Positions 44,500 through 53,172 of a stretch of 64,000 bases of DNA are shown here, piece by piece. Within the stretch, counting starts at the first letter, position 1. Every line of letters begins with the position of its first letter. The position numbers and the translations under genes are program-made. Origin of the DNA: Mesorhizobium ventifaucium. Lineage in GTDB: Bacteria; Pseudomonadota; Alphaproteobacteria; Rhizobiales; Rhizobiaceae. The notes under the pieces are model-generated. The model worked only from the letters and a program-made list of their open reading frames with translations. It was not told the DNA's origin and did not search any database. Location: contig NZ_CAKXZS010000003.1 of the NCBI RefSeq assembly GCF_935822925.1, positions 141,301 through 205,300 on the forward strand. The letters are read 5' to 3'.

Positions 44500-45258
44500 T
44501 CAGGCGTGGTGGAGGACGGTCAGCCGACCGGCGATGTTTTCGACCCGCATCGAAAAGCCAAAAATGCTCTCCAGTATATCCGGCCGGATGATGTCGCCGG
44601 TTTCGCCCGATGCGATAACGGTGCCGTCCTTCATCGCGACAATACGGTCGGCGTACGAGGCTGCATGATTGATGTCGTGGAGCACGATGAGCACCGTCTT
44701 GCCGTGCTCGTCGGCAATGCGTCTCAGCGTCCGCATCAGGTTTCTTGCATGAAACATGTCGAGGTTGTTCAGCGGCTCGTCGAGAAGGATGTAATCCGTC
44801 CCCTGGCAGAAGGTCATGGCGACGAGGGCGCGCTGCCGTTGCCCGCCTGACAAGGTGTCGATGAAGCGCAGCGCCAGGTCGCTGAGATCGAACTGTTCGA
44901 GGGACGCTGCGATGATTTCGCGGTCTTTCGCGGTCAGCCGCCCGCGGATGTGCGGGAAACGACCGAATCCCACCAGTTCTGCGACGCGCAGGCGGCTTGC
45001 GACGCCGGGATCCTGTCGCAGGATGGCCATGATCCTGGCCAATTGCCGGCTCGGCGTCGTATCGACCGGCAGCCCGTCTACTGTGATGCGGCCGCTTTGC
45101 AGGGGTCGCAGGCGGGCGATCAACGACAACAGGCTGGACTTGCCGGCGCCATTCGGTCCGACAAGCGCCGTGACGCCGCCCTTCGGCACGGTCAGGCTGA
45201 CATTATCCAAAATGCGGCTGCCGCCAAGAGCCAGGGAGACGCCTGCTATCTCGATCAT
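44500..45258 (-). CDS. Ferric-siderophore ABC ATPase (FatE/YclP-like)
   Basis: A 252-residue ATPase with GPNGAGKSS, LSGGQRQRALVAMTFCQGTD, YILLDEPLNNLDMFHA and LIVLHDINHAASYADR. The residues after Walker B (NNLDMFHARNLM) are those of the YclP/FatE group rather than FepC. It is the last gene of the four-gene importer and overlaps the permease gene by 4 bases. Confidence 0.9.
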   Translation of the reverse strand: MIEIAGVSLALGGSRILDNVSLTVPKGGVTALVGPNGAGKSSLLSLIARLRPLQSGRITVDGLPVDTTPSRQLARIMAILRQDPGVASRLRVAELVGFGRFPHIRGRLTAKDREIIAASLEQFDLSDLALRFIDTLSGGQRQRALVAMTFCQGTDYILLDEPLNNLDMFHARNLMRTLRRIADEHGKTVLIVLHDINHAASYADRIVAMKDGTVIASGETGDIIRPDILESIFGFSMRVENIAGRLTVLHHA

Positions 45259-46229
45259 CGCCGGCCCCCGGCAAACAGAATGGCGAGGAACACGATGCCG
45301 CCGACAAATTCCACGACGATGCCGAGGCTGCCTTCCCCGCCCAGAGCATGCTGGAGGACCGTCTGGCCGCCCACGAGCACGATTATCGCCGTGAGCGCGG
45401 CTGCCGGCAGAAGGATGGCGTGCCGGTTGGTGCCGACGATGCGCTCAGTGAGCGAAACCACCAGCAGCCCCAGAAACGCCATCGGTCCAACCAGCGCCGT
45501 CGACGCCGACACGAGCGCGGCGACAACAACCAGCAGCCCGGCAGCCGTGCCCCGCCACGCCACGCCCAGCCCAATGGCCGTGTCGGTGCCTAGCGCGAGC
45601 ACATCGAGAACATGTCGCGCCCGCCAGGCGATGGCGACACCCGCCACGGTGATCACGCCGGCGAACAGCAGCAGATCGGGTTCCACCGCATTGAAGCTGG
45701 CGAAGACCGTACCCTGCAGTACGGCGAAATCGTTCGGATCCAGCAGCCGCGCCAGCAACGTCGTCAGCGATCGGAACAGCACGCCCAGCACAACGCCGGT
45801 CAGCAGCATCAGCGTCAGGTCGAAACGCCGGCGAAGCATCGGCAGGAACAGCGCCAGCGCGAGGCTGGTCATTGCCGTGAAATTGCCGAGGAAGTGCAGG
45901 CGAGGATCGATGCCGGCAAAGCCGAAACCACTCAGCGCAAAAACCAGCGCGGTCTGGCAAAAGACGTAGAGCGCATCCAGTCCCATGATCGATGGCGTGA
46001 TGATGCGGTTAGCGCAAACGGTCTGGAACACGACCGTCGAAACCGCCACCGCCACGCCGACCAGAACCATCGCCGCCAGCCGCACGGCACGCAGTTCGAG
46101 CACGAAGGCGAGATCGCCGCGCAGGCCTATGGTCATGAAGGCCACGCCGACCAGCACTGCGACCGCCGCCATCATCGCGAGGCGGCCCTCGTGCCGCACC
46201 AGGCCGCGTTGCATCACGACTTCAGTCAT
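45255..46229 (-). CDS. Ferric-siderophore ABC permease (FatC/YclO-like)
   Basis: A 324-residue FecCD-family permease. RAVRLAAMVLVGVAVAVSTVV, QTVCANRIITPSIMGLDALY and VGPMAFLGLLVVSLTERI follow the second-permease pattern of the Vibrio Fat and Bacillus Ycl importers. The start at 46229 overlaps the preceding permease gene by 8 bases; the longer upstream frame is spurious. Confidence 0.9.
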   Translation of the reverse strand: MTEVVMQRGLVRHEGRLAMMAAVAVLVGVAFMTIGLRGDLAFVLELRAVRLAAMVLVGVAVAVSTVVFQTVCANRIITPSIMGLDALYVFCQTALVFALSGFGFAGIDPRLHFLGNFTAMTSLALALFLPMLRRRFDLTLMLLTGVVLGVLFRSLTTLLARLLDPNDFAVLQGTVFASFNAVEPDLLLFAGVITVAGVAIAWRARHVLDVLALGTDTAIGLGVAWRGTAAGLLVVVAALVSASTALVGPMAFLGLLVVSLTERIVGTNRHAILLPAAALTAIIVLVGGQTVLQHALGGEGSLGIVVEFVGGIVFLAILFAGGRR

Positions 46230-47202
46230 TGCTGTTTCGGCCAAGCAGCAGGAAGAGGAAAAGCACCGCCCCGACGACGCCGAGGATCGTGCCGACCGGA
46301 ACCTCGTAAGGGAAACGGATGAGCCTGCCGATGATATCGCAGGCAAGCACCAACGCCGCGCCACCGCCGGCGACCCATGGCGAGGTGTGGCGCAGGTTTT
46401 CGCCGGCGAAACGCGATACGATGTTGGGCGCGACAAGGCCGACGAACGGGATCGTTCCGACGACGACCACGGTCAGCGCGGTGATGGCCGAGACGATAAC
46501 CAGGCCGAGCCGAAGCATACCGGCATAGTTCAGGCCGAGCCCTATGCTGACGTCCCTGCCCAGCGAAAGCATCGTCAGGCGGTCGGCCGTCCACCAGGCC
46601 AATACGACCAGTGCGCCCGCAACCCACAACAGTTCATAGCGCCCGCGCAGGATGCCGGAAAACTCGCCCGTCATCCACACTTCGAGATACTGCAGAAGGT
46701 CCAGGTGCCATGCGGCAAAGATCGCGGCAGCGCCAATGACGCCGCCATAGACCAATCCGAACAGCGGAACGAGAAAAGGTTGTGTTGGCGGCAACCTATG
46801 CGCGAGCATGAGGAAAACGGATGTCCCGGCGAGAGCGGTCACCGCCGCGCCGGCTGCTTTGCAGCCAAGCGATGCATCGGGCCAAACCAGCGTCACCACC
46901 AGTATGCCGAGTGCCGCGGATTGCGCGGTTCCAGCCGTCGAAGGCTCGACGAAACGGTTGCGGGCAAGCGTCTGCATCACAAGCCCTGCGATGGCCAGGG
47001 CGCTGCCGGCCAGAAGTGTCGCCACCGTCCTCGGCAAGCGGCTGATCATGATCAGCCGCAACGCTTCCGGATCGGAGGCGAAACTGCCTATGGCAAGCTC
47101 GCTGACGCCGACGAACAGGCTGGCCACAAACAGCGCCAGCAGGGTTGCGGCGCCGATTGCCTGATAGGCGAAGCCTTGAGAGCCAAGCGATCCGGCGGTC
47201 AT
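46222..47202 (-). CDS. Ferric-siderophore ABC permease (FatD/YclN-like)
   Basis: A 326-residue FecCD-family permease. SRLPRTVATLLAGSALAIAG, VMQTLARNRFVEPSTAGTAQ and GTIPFVGLVAPNIVSRFAGE are diagnostic. It pairs with the following permease as a heterodimer, unlike the single permease of the importer at 12.2-15.2 kb. It overlaps the binding-protein gene by 4 bases. Confidence 0.9.
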   Translation of the reverse strand: MTAGSLGSQGFAYQAIGAATLLALFVASLFVGVSELAIGSFASDPEALRLIMISRLPRTVATLLAGSALAIAGLVMQTLARNRFVEPSTAGTAQSAALGILVVTLVWPDASLGCKAAGAAVTALAGTSVFLMLAHRLPPTQPFLVPLFGLVYGGVIGAAAIFAAWHLDLLQYLEVWMTGEFSGILRGRYELLWVAGALVVLAWWTADRLTMLSLGRDVSIGLGLNYAGMLRLGLVIVSAITALTVVVVGTIPFVGLVAPNIVSRFAGENLRHTSPWVAGGGAALVLACDIIGRLIRFPYEVPVGTILGVVGAVLFLFLLLGRNSND

Positions 47203-48101
47203 TGGGTCCGCGAGAAAGCGTCTCGAAGGGTCTTAAGCACGCGCTTCGTCGACTCGACGCCGCCTGCAGCGATGTAGAAATCGGCAGCCGGCAGGTAGAC
47301 CACCTGCCCTTTCTTCCAGGCCGTGGTTTCGGCCACCAGTTCATTGTCGAGCGTCGCCCTGGCATTCTGCTCCCCCGAACCGATCGCCGCGGCGCGATCA
47401 AGCACGATAAGCCAGTCCGGATTGGCGTCGCGGAGGAACTCGAAGGAGATCGCTTCGCCGTGGGTGGCGGCCTCGACATCCTCGACCGCCGGCGTAAGCT
47501 GAAGCGCCGAATGCAGCCAACCGAAGCGGGACTCCTTGCTGTAGGCGGTCACCTTCGGGCCGCTGGTCATCAGGATCAGTGCCGTGCCCTTGCCCTTGAC
47601 GGCGGCACATGTCGACGAAAGCGCGTCGTCGAGTTCTGAAGCAAGCGCCGCCGCCTCGGCCGGCTTGCCGACGAGAGCGCCGTACGCCATCAGGCGCTGC
47701 TTTGCCTGCGCGAACAGATCATCGCCATTCATCGTCATATCGATGCTCTGCGCAATCTGGCTCGTCGCCGCCAGTTGCGGCGAGGAGCGCCCGCCGACAA
47801 TGATGAGGTCCGGCGCCAGCGCGCTCAGTGCCTCCAGATCGGGCTCGAAGAGGGTGCCGACGGTTTCCGCGCCGTCCTTCAACTCGGCGAGTTCGGGCAC
47901 ATAGAGCTTATCGGGCAAGCCGACGATCTTCACGCCAAGGCTGTTCAATGTATCGACTGCCGCAATGTCGAACACCGCGAGCGTTTGCGGCGTCTTTCCG
48001 ACCGTTACCGGGCCCTTCGCGGTGTCGATCTCGGTTGCCAACGCCTGAACGAGGAAAAGCGCCAATGCCGGCATCGCCAGGACCGACTTGAGCCATCTCA
48101 T
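47199..48101 (-). CDS. Ferric-siderophore periplasmic binding protein (FatB/YclQ-like)
   Basis: A 300-residue precursor with a signal peptide (MRWLKSVLAMPALALFLVQA, cleavage near LATE). The mature part starts GPVTVGKTPQTLAVFDIAAV, with PDLIIVGGRSSPQLAATSQI and DFYIAAGGVESTKRVLKTL, the YclQ/FatB pattern. Bacillus YclQ and FatB-like proteins bind petrobactin, which suits the location. ATG 48101 has CACGGAGC at good spacing; ATG 48107 is too close to it. Confidence 0.88.
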   Translation of the reverse strand: MRWLKSVLAMPALALFLVQALATEIDTAKGPVTVGKTPQTLAVFDIAAVDTLNSLGVKIVGLPDKLYVPELAELKDGAETVGTLFEPDLEALSALAPDLIIVGGRSSPQLAATSQIAQSIDMTMNGDDLFAQAKQRLMAYGALVGKPAEAAALASELDDALSSTCAAVKGKGTALILMTSGPKVTAYSKESRFGWLHSALQLTPAVEDVEAATHGEAISFEFLRDANPDWLIVLDRAAAIGSGEQNARATLDNELVAETTAWKKGQVVYLPAADFYIAAGGVESTKRVLKTLRDAFSRTQ

Positions 48102-48129
48102 GAGCATGCTCCGTGTCGAAAACGACGCT

Positions 48130-48414
48130 TCAATCGCGCCAGGCCAGCGGCTGGAGATTTTCGCGGAAGGCGAACCGGACGAGATGCGATTCGATGACCT
48201 GCTTGGTCTCGGTCAACGCGTCGGTGTCGGCCGCTTCCACCATTATGTCCAGCGCTTCGAGACCGGCATTCATGGTAGCCGTGCCGCAGGAGAACCGGCA
48301 CTGCCCATGCCCATCGCCATAGGCGACCTCGACCTTGTGCGCGAAATGCTTGCAAAGCTGCTGGAGATATTTGCCGGCATTCGGCGTTTCGCAGCGCGTG
48401 ATTGCAGTCAGCAT
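48130..48414 (-). CDS. DUF2218 small protein
   Basis: A 94-residue protein. The segments TPNAGKYLQQLCKHFAHKVEV and FSCGTATMNAGLEALDIMVE, and the end FAFRENLQPLAW, fit the DUF2218 family as I know it: small soluble proteins often encoded within siderophore loci. GAGG precedes the ATG at 48414. It is the first gene of the importer operon, so its promoter drives the ferric-siderophore transport genes. The function is unknown. Confidence 0.75.
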   Translation of the reverse strand: MLTAITRCETPNAGKYLQQLCKHFAHKVEVAYGDGHGQCRFSCGTATMNAGLEALDIMVEAADTDALTETKQVIESHLVRFAFRENLQPLAWRD

Positions 48415-48573
48415 GGAGACCTCATAATATGATGTTTACACTCCACTTATCGTAAGCTATCCGTTCGGACAAGTCGGCGTCACTGAGCAATCGCCGCAAG
48501 AAATGCCTGTAGCGACAGCCCTCGCATAGCCCTGCTCCTGGCAGGCCAGACCTTCGAACAGAAAAGCGTCCCG

Positions 48574-50282
48574 ATGCTGCGTAGATTTTTCGCCTACTAC
48601 CGCCCCTGGAGGGGTCTGTTCATCCTGGATTTCTGCTGCGCGGTCCTGTCTGGCCTGCTCGAACTCGGGTTTCCGATGGCCGTCAAGCTGTTTGTCGACG
48701 AACTGTTGCCGACTCAGCAATGGCTGCTGATCCTTGCTGCGTCGGCCGGCCTGCTCGCCATATACGTGGTGAACACCGGACTGATGGCGGTCGTGGTCTA
48801 CTGGGGCCATATGCTCGGCATCAACATCGAGACCGAGATGCGCCGGAAGAGCTTCGATCACCTGCAGAAGCTCTCGTTCCGCTTCTATGACAATCATAAG
48901 ACCGGTCACCTCGTCGCCCGGGTCACCAAGGACCTGGAGGAAATCGGCGAGGTTGCCCATCATGGCCCGGAAGACCTGTTCATCGCGATCATGACGTTCA
49001 TCGGCGCCTTCGCGCTGATGTTCCTGGTCAATCCGCAGCTTGCGCTGATTACGGCGGCAATTGTGCCGCTGGTCGCCTGGGTGACAAGCCGCTATGGCGC
49101 GCGCATGACGCGCAACTGGCAGGCGCTTTACGGTCGGGTCGGCGATTTCAACGTTCGCATCGAGGAGAATGTCGGGGGCATGCGGGTGGTGCAGGCTTTC
49201 GCCAATGAAGACCACGAGCGCAACCTGTTCGCGCGTGACAACGCCAGCTACCGCAAGACCAAGCTCGATGCCTATCGCATCATGGCCGCCAGCACGTCGC
49301 TGAGCTACATGAGCATGCGCTTGATCCAACTGGTGGTGATGATCGCCGGAAGCCACCTCGTGCTTCGCGGCGAACTTTCCAGTGGCGGCTTCGTTGGATT
49401 CCTGCTCCTCGTCAATGTGTTCTTCCGGCCGATCGACAAGATCAATTCGGTGATTGAAACCTATCCGAAAGGCATCGCCGGATTTCGCCGCTATGCAGCC
49501 CTCCTCGACACTGAGCCGGACATAGCGGATCGGCCCGGTGCATTTGACGCACCGATACTCAAAGGCGCCATCAGCTACCGATACATCAGCTTCGGCTATA
49601 GCGGCGAACGGCCGGTCTTGAAGAACATCAATCTCGATATCGCAGCAGGACAGACCATCGCCTTCGTCGGGCCATCCGGCGCCGGCAAGACGACGCTGTG
49701 CTCGCTGCTGCCGCGTTTTTACGAGGTCGACAGCGGCGCCATCACCATCGACGGTCTGGATATCCGCGATATGACGCTGGCCTCGTTGCGCGGCCAGATC
49801 GGCATCGTGCAGCAGGACGTGTTCCTGTTCGGCGGCACGATCCGCGAGAACATCGCCTATGGCCGGCTGGACGCGGTCGAGAGCGAGATCGTCGAGGCGG
49901 CGCGCCGCGCGCGCCTCGACGATCTCATCGCCTCGCTGCCGCAGGGCCTCGATACGACCATCGGCGAGCGCGGCGTGAAACTTTCGGGCGGTCAGAAGCA
50001 GCGACTGGCAATCGCGCGTATGTTCCTGAAGAACCCGACCATCTCATCCTGGACGAGGCGACTTCGGCACTCGACACGCAGACCGAGCGGGAGATCCAGC
50101 AGTCGTTGGCAGAGCTTGCGCAGGGCCGAACGACACTGGTGATCGCGCACCGGCTGGCGACGATCCGCAATGCCGATCGCATCGTGGTGGTCGCCGATAC
50201 AGGCATCGTCGAACAGGGTCCGCATGATGAACTGGTGGCGCGAGGCGGTGCTTACTCACGACTGGGCGCGGCTACGGACTGA
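48574..50282 (+). pseudogene. ABC exporter of the MsbA/siderophore-exporter type, frameshifted
   Basis: The reading frame from 48574 encodes an N-terminal six-helix membrane domain (MLRRFFAYYRPWRGLFILDF, FRFYDNHKTGHLVARVTKDL) and most of an ATPase: Walker [30 protein letters not shown]. At 50043-50045 the frame breaks: ATCTCATCCTGG would read ATC-CTC-ATC-CTG with one more C. The remainder ([20 protein letters not shown] through [12 protein letters not shown], ending 50282) continues in the next frame. Without that C, Walker B and the switch region are lost. The rest is intact, so a recent mutation or a base-call error are both possible. In this locus it would export the siderophore. Confidence 0.88.
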
Positions 50283-50397
50283 CGACGCAGCTCTCAAAGC
50301 TGAAGCCGAGGGGAGTTCTACTGAAACGCACCCATCGGGCTGCGCAACCCCAGCTGATGCCCGATCGGGTGCTCCGGTCGAAGCCGCCGCAACCGCT

Positions 50398-50429
50398 TTC
50401 CAAGCGGCGGGCGAGCCCGCCGCTTGGAA
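50398..50429. terminator. Long hairpin between convergent genes
   Basis: TTCCAAGCGGCGGGC (50398-50412) and its perfect 15-base complement (50415-50429) are separated by GA. It lies between the exporter gene and the convergent DUF680-like gene. There is no T-run, but the stem is strong enough to act as a bidirectional stop. Confidence 0.7.
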
Positions 50430-50464
50430 GTCGAAATCTCGACCGTGCCGGCCGAACGCTGTTG

Positions 50465-50731
50465 TCAGCGCCCCCAGATCCCCTGTCCATAACCCGGTGC
50501 GGGGATATCGAAGATCGAATTTCCTGCCGAGGTCGGTGCGCTGTCGGTCGTGTCGACACTCGCTGTGCCGCGCGGGTCGACCGCGTAGCCGTTGTCGGAC
50601 ACCATCGAATTGTGACCGGTCTTCGGATAGAAGGAGCCATGGCTGTAGTCGGAGCCATAGTGGTCGCTGCCGGCAAAAGCCATGCCGGAGGCAAACAGGA
50701 AGGTGGCAGTGGCAAGAACGATCCTAAGCAT
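50465..50731 (-). CDS. Small secreted DUF680-like protein
   Basis: An 88-residue protein with a clean signal peptide (MLRIVLATATFLFASGMAFA) and a mature part starting GSDHYGSDYSHGSFYPKTGH. DUF680 was described as a family found essentially in Mesorhizobium loti and relatives, and the GSDHYGSD start fits what I know of it. GGAGA lies 7 bases before the ATG at 50731. The function is unknown; it is probably periplasmic or extracellular. Confidence 0.78.
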   Translation of the reverse strand: MLRIVLATATFLFASGMAFAGSDHYGSDYSHGSFYPKTGHNSMVSDNGYAVDPRGTASVDTTDSAPTSAGNSIFDIPAPGYGQGIWGR

Positions 50732-50950
50732 TTCAATTCTCCATTTTGAGGGTTAGCGTTTGGCCTCGACGCGCCGTGCCCCGCACCGCATCGATGAGGC
50801 CGTCTTTTTCATGCCCTTTGGGCAAACCGACCAACCGCTATCCTCCTGGATTTGCGGCGGCAGGTTGTTCAGCGCACGGTCTCTCGTTGCGTTCGTGCGC
50901 TGTTCGGTGGGCTGCTCAATGGCAGCCGAGATCATCACCAATCGGCAGCG

Positions 50951-51136
50951 TCAGCGCGGCCTGTACGAATGGCGGCTGTTCGCGATCAGCCGTCGCGTAG
51001 CGGGGTTGACGTCTGCCCCTTGTCGATAATGGGGCTGTATGAGCCGGCGAGCCCATTCATGGGCCGGATGGTTTTGGTCAACAAGGCTCGCGCGGAGCCG
51101 GTCGGGGAAATCGTATGAAGTAACTGGCCTATGCAT
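50951..51136 (-). pseudogene. Truncated duplicate of the FAD-linked oxidase gene (5' fragment)
   Basis: A 61-codon frame begins MHRPVTSYDFPDRLRASLVD and aligns with the start of the intact oxidase at 52844 (MDKPITSYDFPGRLRANIID). After about 40 residues the similarity ends at about 51017 and the frame continues with unrelated sequence to a stop at 50951. Its upstream region (to about 51345) is also a diverged copy of the region upstream of the intact gene. The two copies are about 1.7 kb apart in the same orientation. Confidence 0.8.
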
Positions 51137-51269
51137 TTTTAACCTCAGGTTTCGGAGCAAAAAATGTCGACCCTCGCCAAGACTAGATGTTCGGTTTTTG
51201 GCTCTGGATATTTGGTTTCGCCCGCTGAATCTTCCGTGTCTTCGGTTCTTATTGTCATACACCGCTTCC

Positions 51270-51316
51270 GTTTCAGGCGTTTTTCTATAGTGTGGTAGGA
51301 GTGTTTCGTTTGTTTC
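51270..51316 (-). promoter_or_regulatory. GTTTC...TGTTTC-GTT-TGTTTC element, copy A
   Basis: GTTTC at 51270-51274, followed by AGGCGTTTTTC, then TGTTTCGTTTGTTTC at 51302-51316. On the minus strand this reads GAAACA-N3-GAAACA followed 32 bases on by GAAAC. It is upstream of the truncated oxidase copy. Confidence 0.65.
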
Positions 51317-51461
51317 GGCGGCACGCGCGAGGGGCGGGCCGCATTTTTTGGATGGTTGTGGTCCGGGCTCGACAAGGTTGCGAACTCTGGCGCGCAGCCG
51401 ACGCATGCCACAGGCCTGTCCGCCTCGGCGCGACCCAAGGACGGACAGGCTCAGCCTCGGC

Positions 51462-52844
51462 TTACGGCTGGATGTTGTGGTTGACGCGGAAGAGGTTCGC
51501 CGGATCGTATTTGCGCTTGACCGCGACGAGCCGCTCATAGTTGGCGCCGTATGCGGCGCGTACGCGCGCTTCGCCTTCATCATCCATCATGAAGTTGATA
51601 TAGGCGCCACCATGCGGGTTGTGCTTGTGAACCGCGGCCCAATACTCGCTTGCCCAGCGCCTCAACTCCGGCGCCTTCGTCGGGTTGGGGTCGATGCCGG
51701 CGATAACCATGGACCAACGCGCTCGCCGCGCTCCCCAGGCGGTGGCGTCCGGAGCCACGTCCTGGACCGCTCCGTCGATCGGGTAGAGATGCATCAGCGA
51801 CAGCTCGCTCGGGGTCTTCGAGCCGTGCTCGGCATGGGCTGCGATGGCTGCATCGGACAGCTCGTCGACATAATCGCCCTTCCAGTACCACTGCAAGCCC
51901 TTCGGCAGCAGCGGATCAAACAGTGCCTGCAGATCGACGAAGGGCATCTGCATCATACCGTCCATCAGAGGCCTGGGAAGCGCGTCGCGCACGGGCTGCA
52001 TCGCCCGGATGCCGTCCTCCTCCGCGCCGTTGTAGCAACTGATCAGCGCGCAGACGCGCCTTCCCCAGATCTCGCGCGGGAAAGGGTCGCAGGAGGGCAC
52101 CGTCTTGATGCCGAAGAACATCCCGAGCTCTCGCGGCGCTCCGGGCAGGAAGTCGCGGTACCAGCGCATGATCTCTGCGGCATGTTCGATGTCGAAGAAG
52201 ATCGGCCCGGCATAGACATCCTTCGCCGGATGCGCCTGAAATGTGAAGCGCGTCACGACGCCGAAGTTGCCGCCGCCGCCGCGCAGCGCCCAGAACAGAT
52301 CCGGGTGTTCGTCTTCACTTGCCGTTACGACGCTGCCGTCGGCCAGCACGACCTCGGCCGCAAGCAGATTGTCGATGGTGAGGCCGTGTCTGCGCGTTAG
52401 ATGGCCCGTGCCGCCGCCCAGCGTCAGTCCGGCGATGCCTGTGGTCGAGACGAGGCCCGCCGGCACCGCCAGCCCATGAGCGCCGGTGGCGCGGTCGACA
52501 TCGCCTTGAGTGCAGCCGGCTTCGACGCGGACCGTGCGAGTCGTGGGGTCGATATCGATCCGTTTCATCGGCGACATGTCGATGACCATTCCGCCGTCGC
52601 AACTGCCGAAGCCTGGACCGTTGTGGCCGCCGCCGCGAATGGCAAGGAGCAAATGCTTCTCTCGGGCATGATTGACTGCCGCGACGACGTCGGCGACCTC
52701 GGCGCAGGGGACGATCCAGCGCGGCCGCTTGTCGATCATGGCGTTGTAGAGCCCGCGAGCCTCTTCATAGGCCGGATGTTTTTGGTCAATAATGTTGGCG
52801 CGGAGCCGGCCGGGGAAATCGTACGAAGTTATTGGCTTATCCAT
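51462..52844 (-). CDS. FAD-linked oxidase (berberine-bridge-enzyme-like, PCMH domain)
   Basis: A 460-residue soluble flavoprotein. The FAD-binding PCMH domain shows LLAIRGGGHNGPGFGSCDGG with His74, the probable covalent FAD attachment residue, and TGIAGLTLGGGTGHLTRRHG; the second Cys linkage of true BBE enzymes is absent. The C-terminal berberine-like segment is YDPANLFRVNHNIQP. Substrates range from sugars to alkaloids, and this one is unknown. There is no signal peptide. It is divergent from the PAS kinase gene, with repeated GAAACA motifs between them. Confidence 0.88.
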   Translation of the reverse strand: MDKPITSYDFPGRLRANIIDQKHPAYEEARGLYNAMIDKRPRWIVPCAEVADVVAAVNHAREKHLLLAIRGGGHNGPGFGSCDGGMVIDMSPMKRIDIDPTTRTVRVEAGCTQGDVDRATGAHGLAVPAGLVSTTGIAGLTLGGGTGHLTRRHGLTIDNLLAAEVVLADGSVVTASEDEHPDLFWALRGGGGNFGVVTRFTFQAHPAKDVYAGPIFFDIEHAAEIMRWYRDFLPGAPRELGMFFGIKTVPSCDPFPREIWGRRVCALISCYNGAEEDGIRAMQPVRDALPRPLMDGMMQMPFVDLQALFDPLLPKGLQWYWKGDYVDELSDAAIAAHAEHGSKTPSELSLMHLYPIDGAVQDVAPDATAWGARRARWSMVIAGIDPNPTKAPELRRWASEYWAAVHKHNPHGGAYINFMMDDEGEARVRAAYGANYERLVAVKRKYDPANLFRVNHNIQP

Positions 52845-52979
52845 TTTGAACCCTCAGGTTTCGGAGCAAGACGCGTCGGCAACTCGCCAGGACTAGATGT
52901 TCGTCCTGGGCGCTGGATATTTGCGTTTCGCCGGTTGTATCTGCCGCATCTGCGGCTCTTCTTGTCATACACCGCCTTC

Positions 52980-53026
52980 GTTTCAGACGTTTTTCTGTGG
53001 TGCGGTGGGAGTGTTTCGTTTGTTTC
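52980..53026 (-). promoter_or_regulatory. GTTTC...TGTTTC-GTT-TGTTTC element, copy B
   Basis: GTTTC 52980-52984, then AGACGTTTTTC, then TGTTTCGTTTGTTTC 53012-53026: the same 32-base spacing as copies A and C. It lies about 140-180 bases upstream of the intact oxidase start. Confidence 0.68.
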
Positions 53027-53071
53027 AGCGGCACGCGCGGCGGCGTCAGCTGGCGAAGACTCCCATGCGCC

Positions 53072-53086
53072 GAAACAGTTGAAACA
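53072..53086 (+). promoter_or_regulatory. Direct repeat GAAACA-GTT-GAAACA before the kinase gene
   Basis: Two GAAACA hexamers with a 9-base period on the plus strand, about 90-100 bases upstream of the kinase start, and a third GAAACA at 53113-53118. It has the same geometry as the GAAACA-AAC-GAAACA of the other element copies. Confidence 0.55.
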
Positions 53087-53172
53087 AATCACGCAGCGTC
53101 TGAGTGTGTGCTGAAACAAAGAGGGGCTATTATCCGCCCTCGCGGGATCACCGCGAACAAAGGGAAACGACC

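Larger units (their letters stand above)
52845..53172. promoter_or_regulatory. Divergent promoter region of oxidase and sensor kinase
   Basis: The stretch holds two GAAACA-N3-GAAACA repeats in opposite orientation (53012-53026 on the minus strand, 53072-53086 on the plus strand), a further GAAACA at 53113-53118 and GTTTC at 52980-52984. The part up to about 53055 is a diverged copy of 51017-51345. The kinase start at 53173 has AAGGGA ahead of it. There is no coding sequence. Confidence 0.6.
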
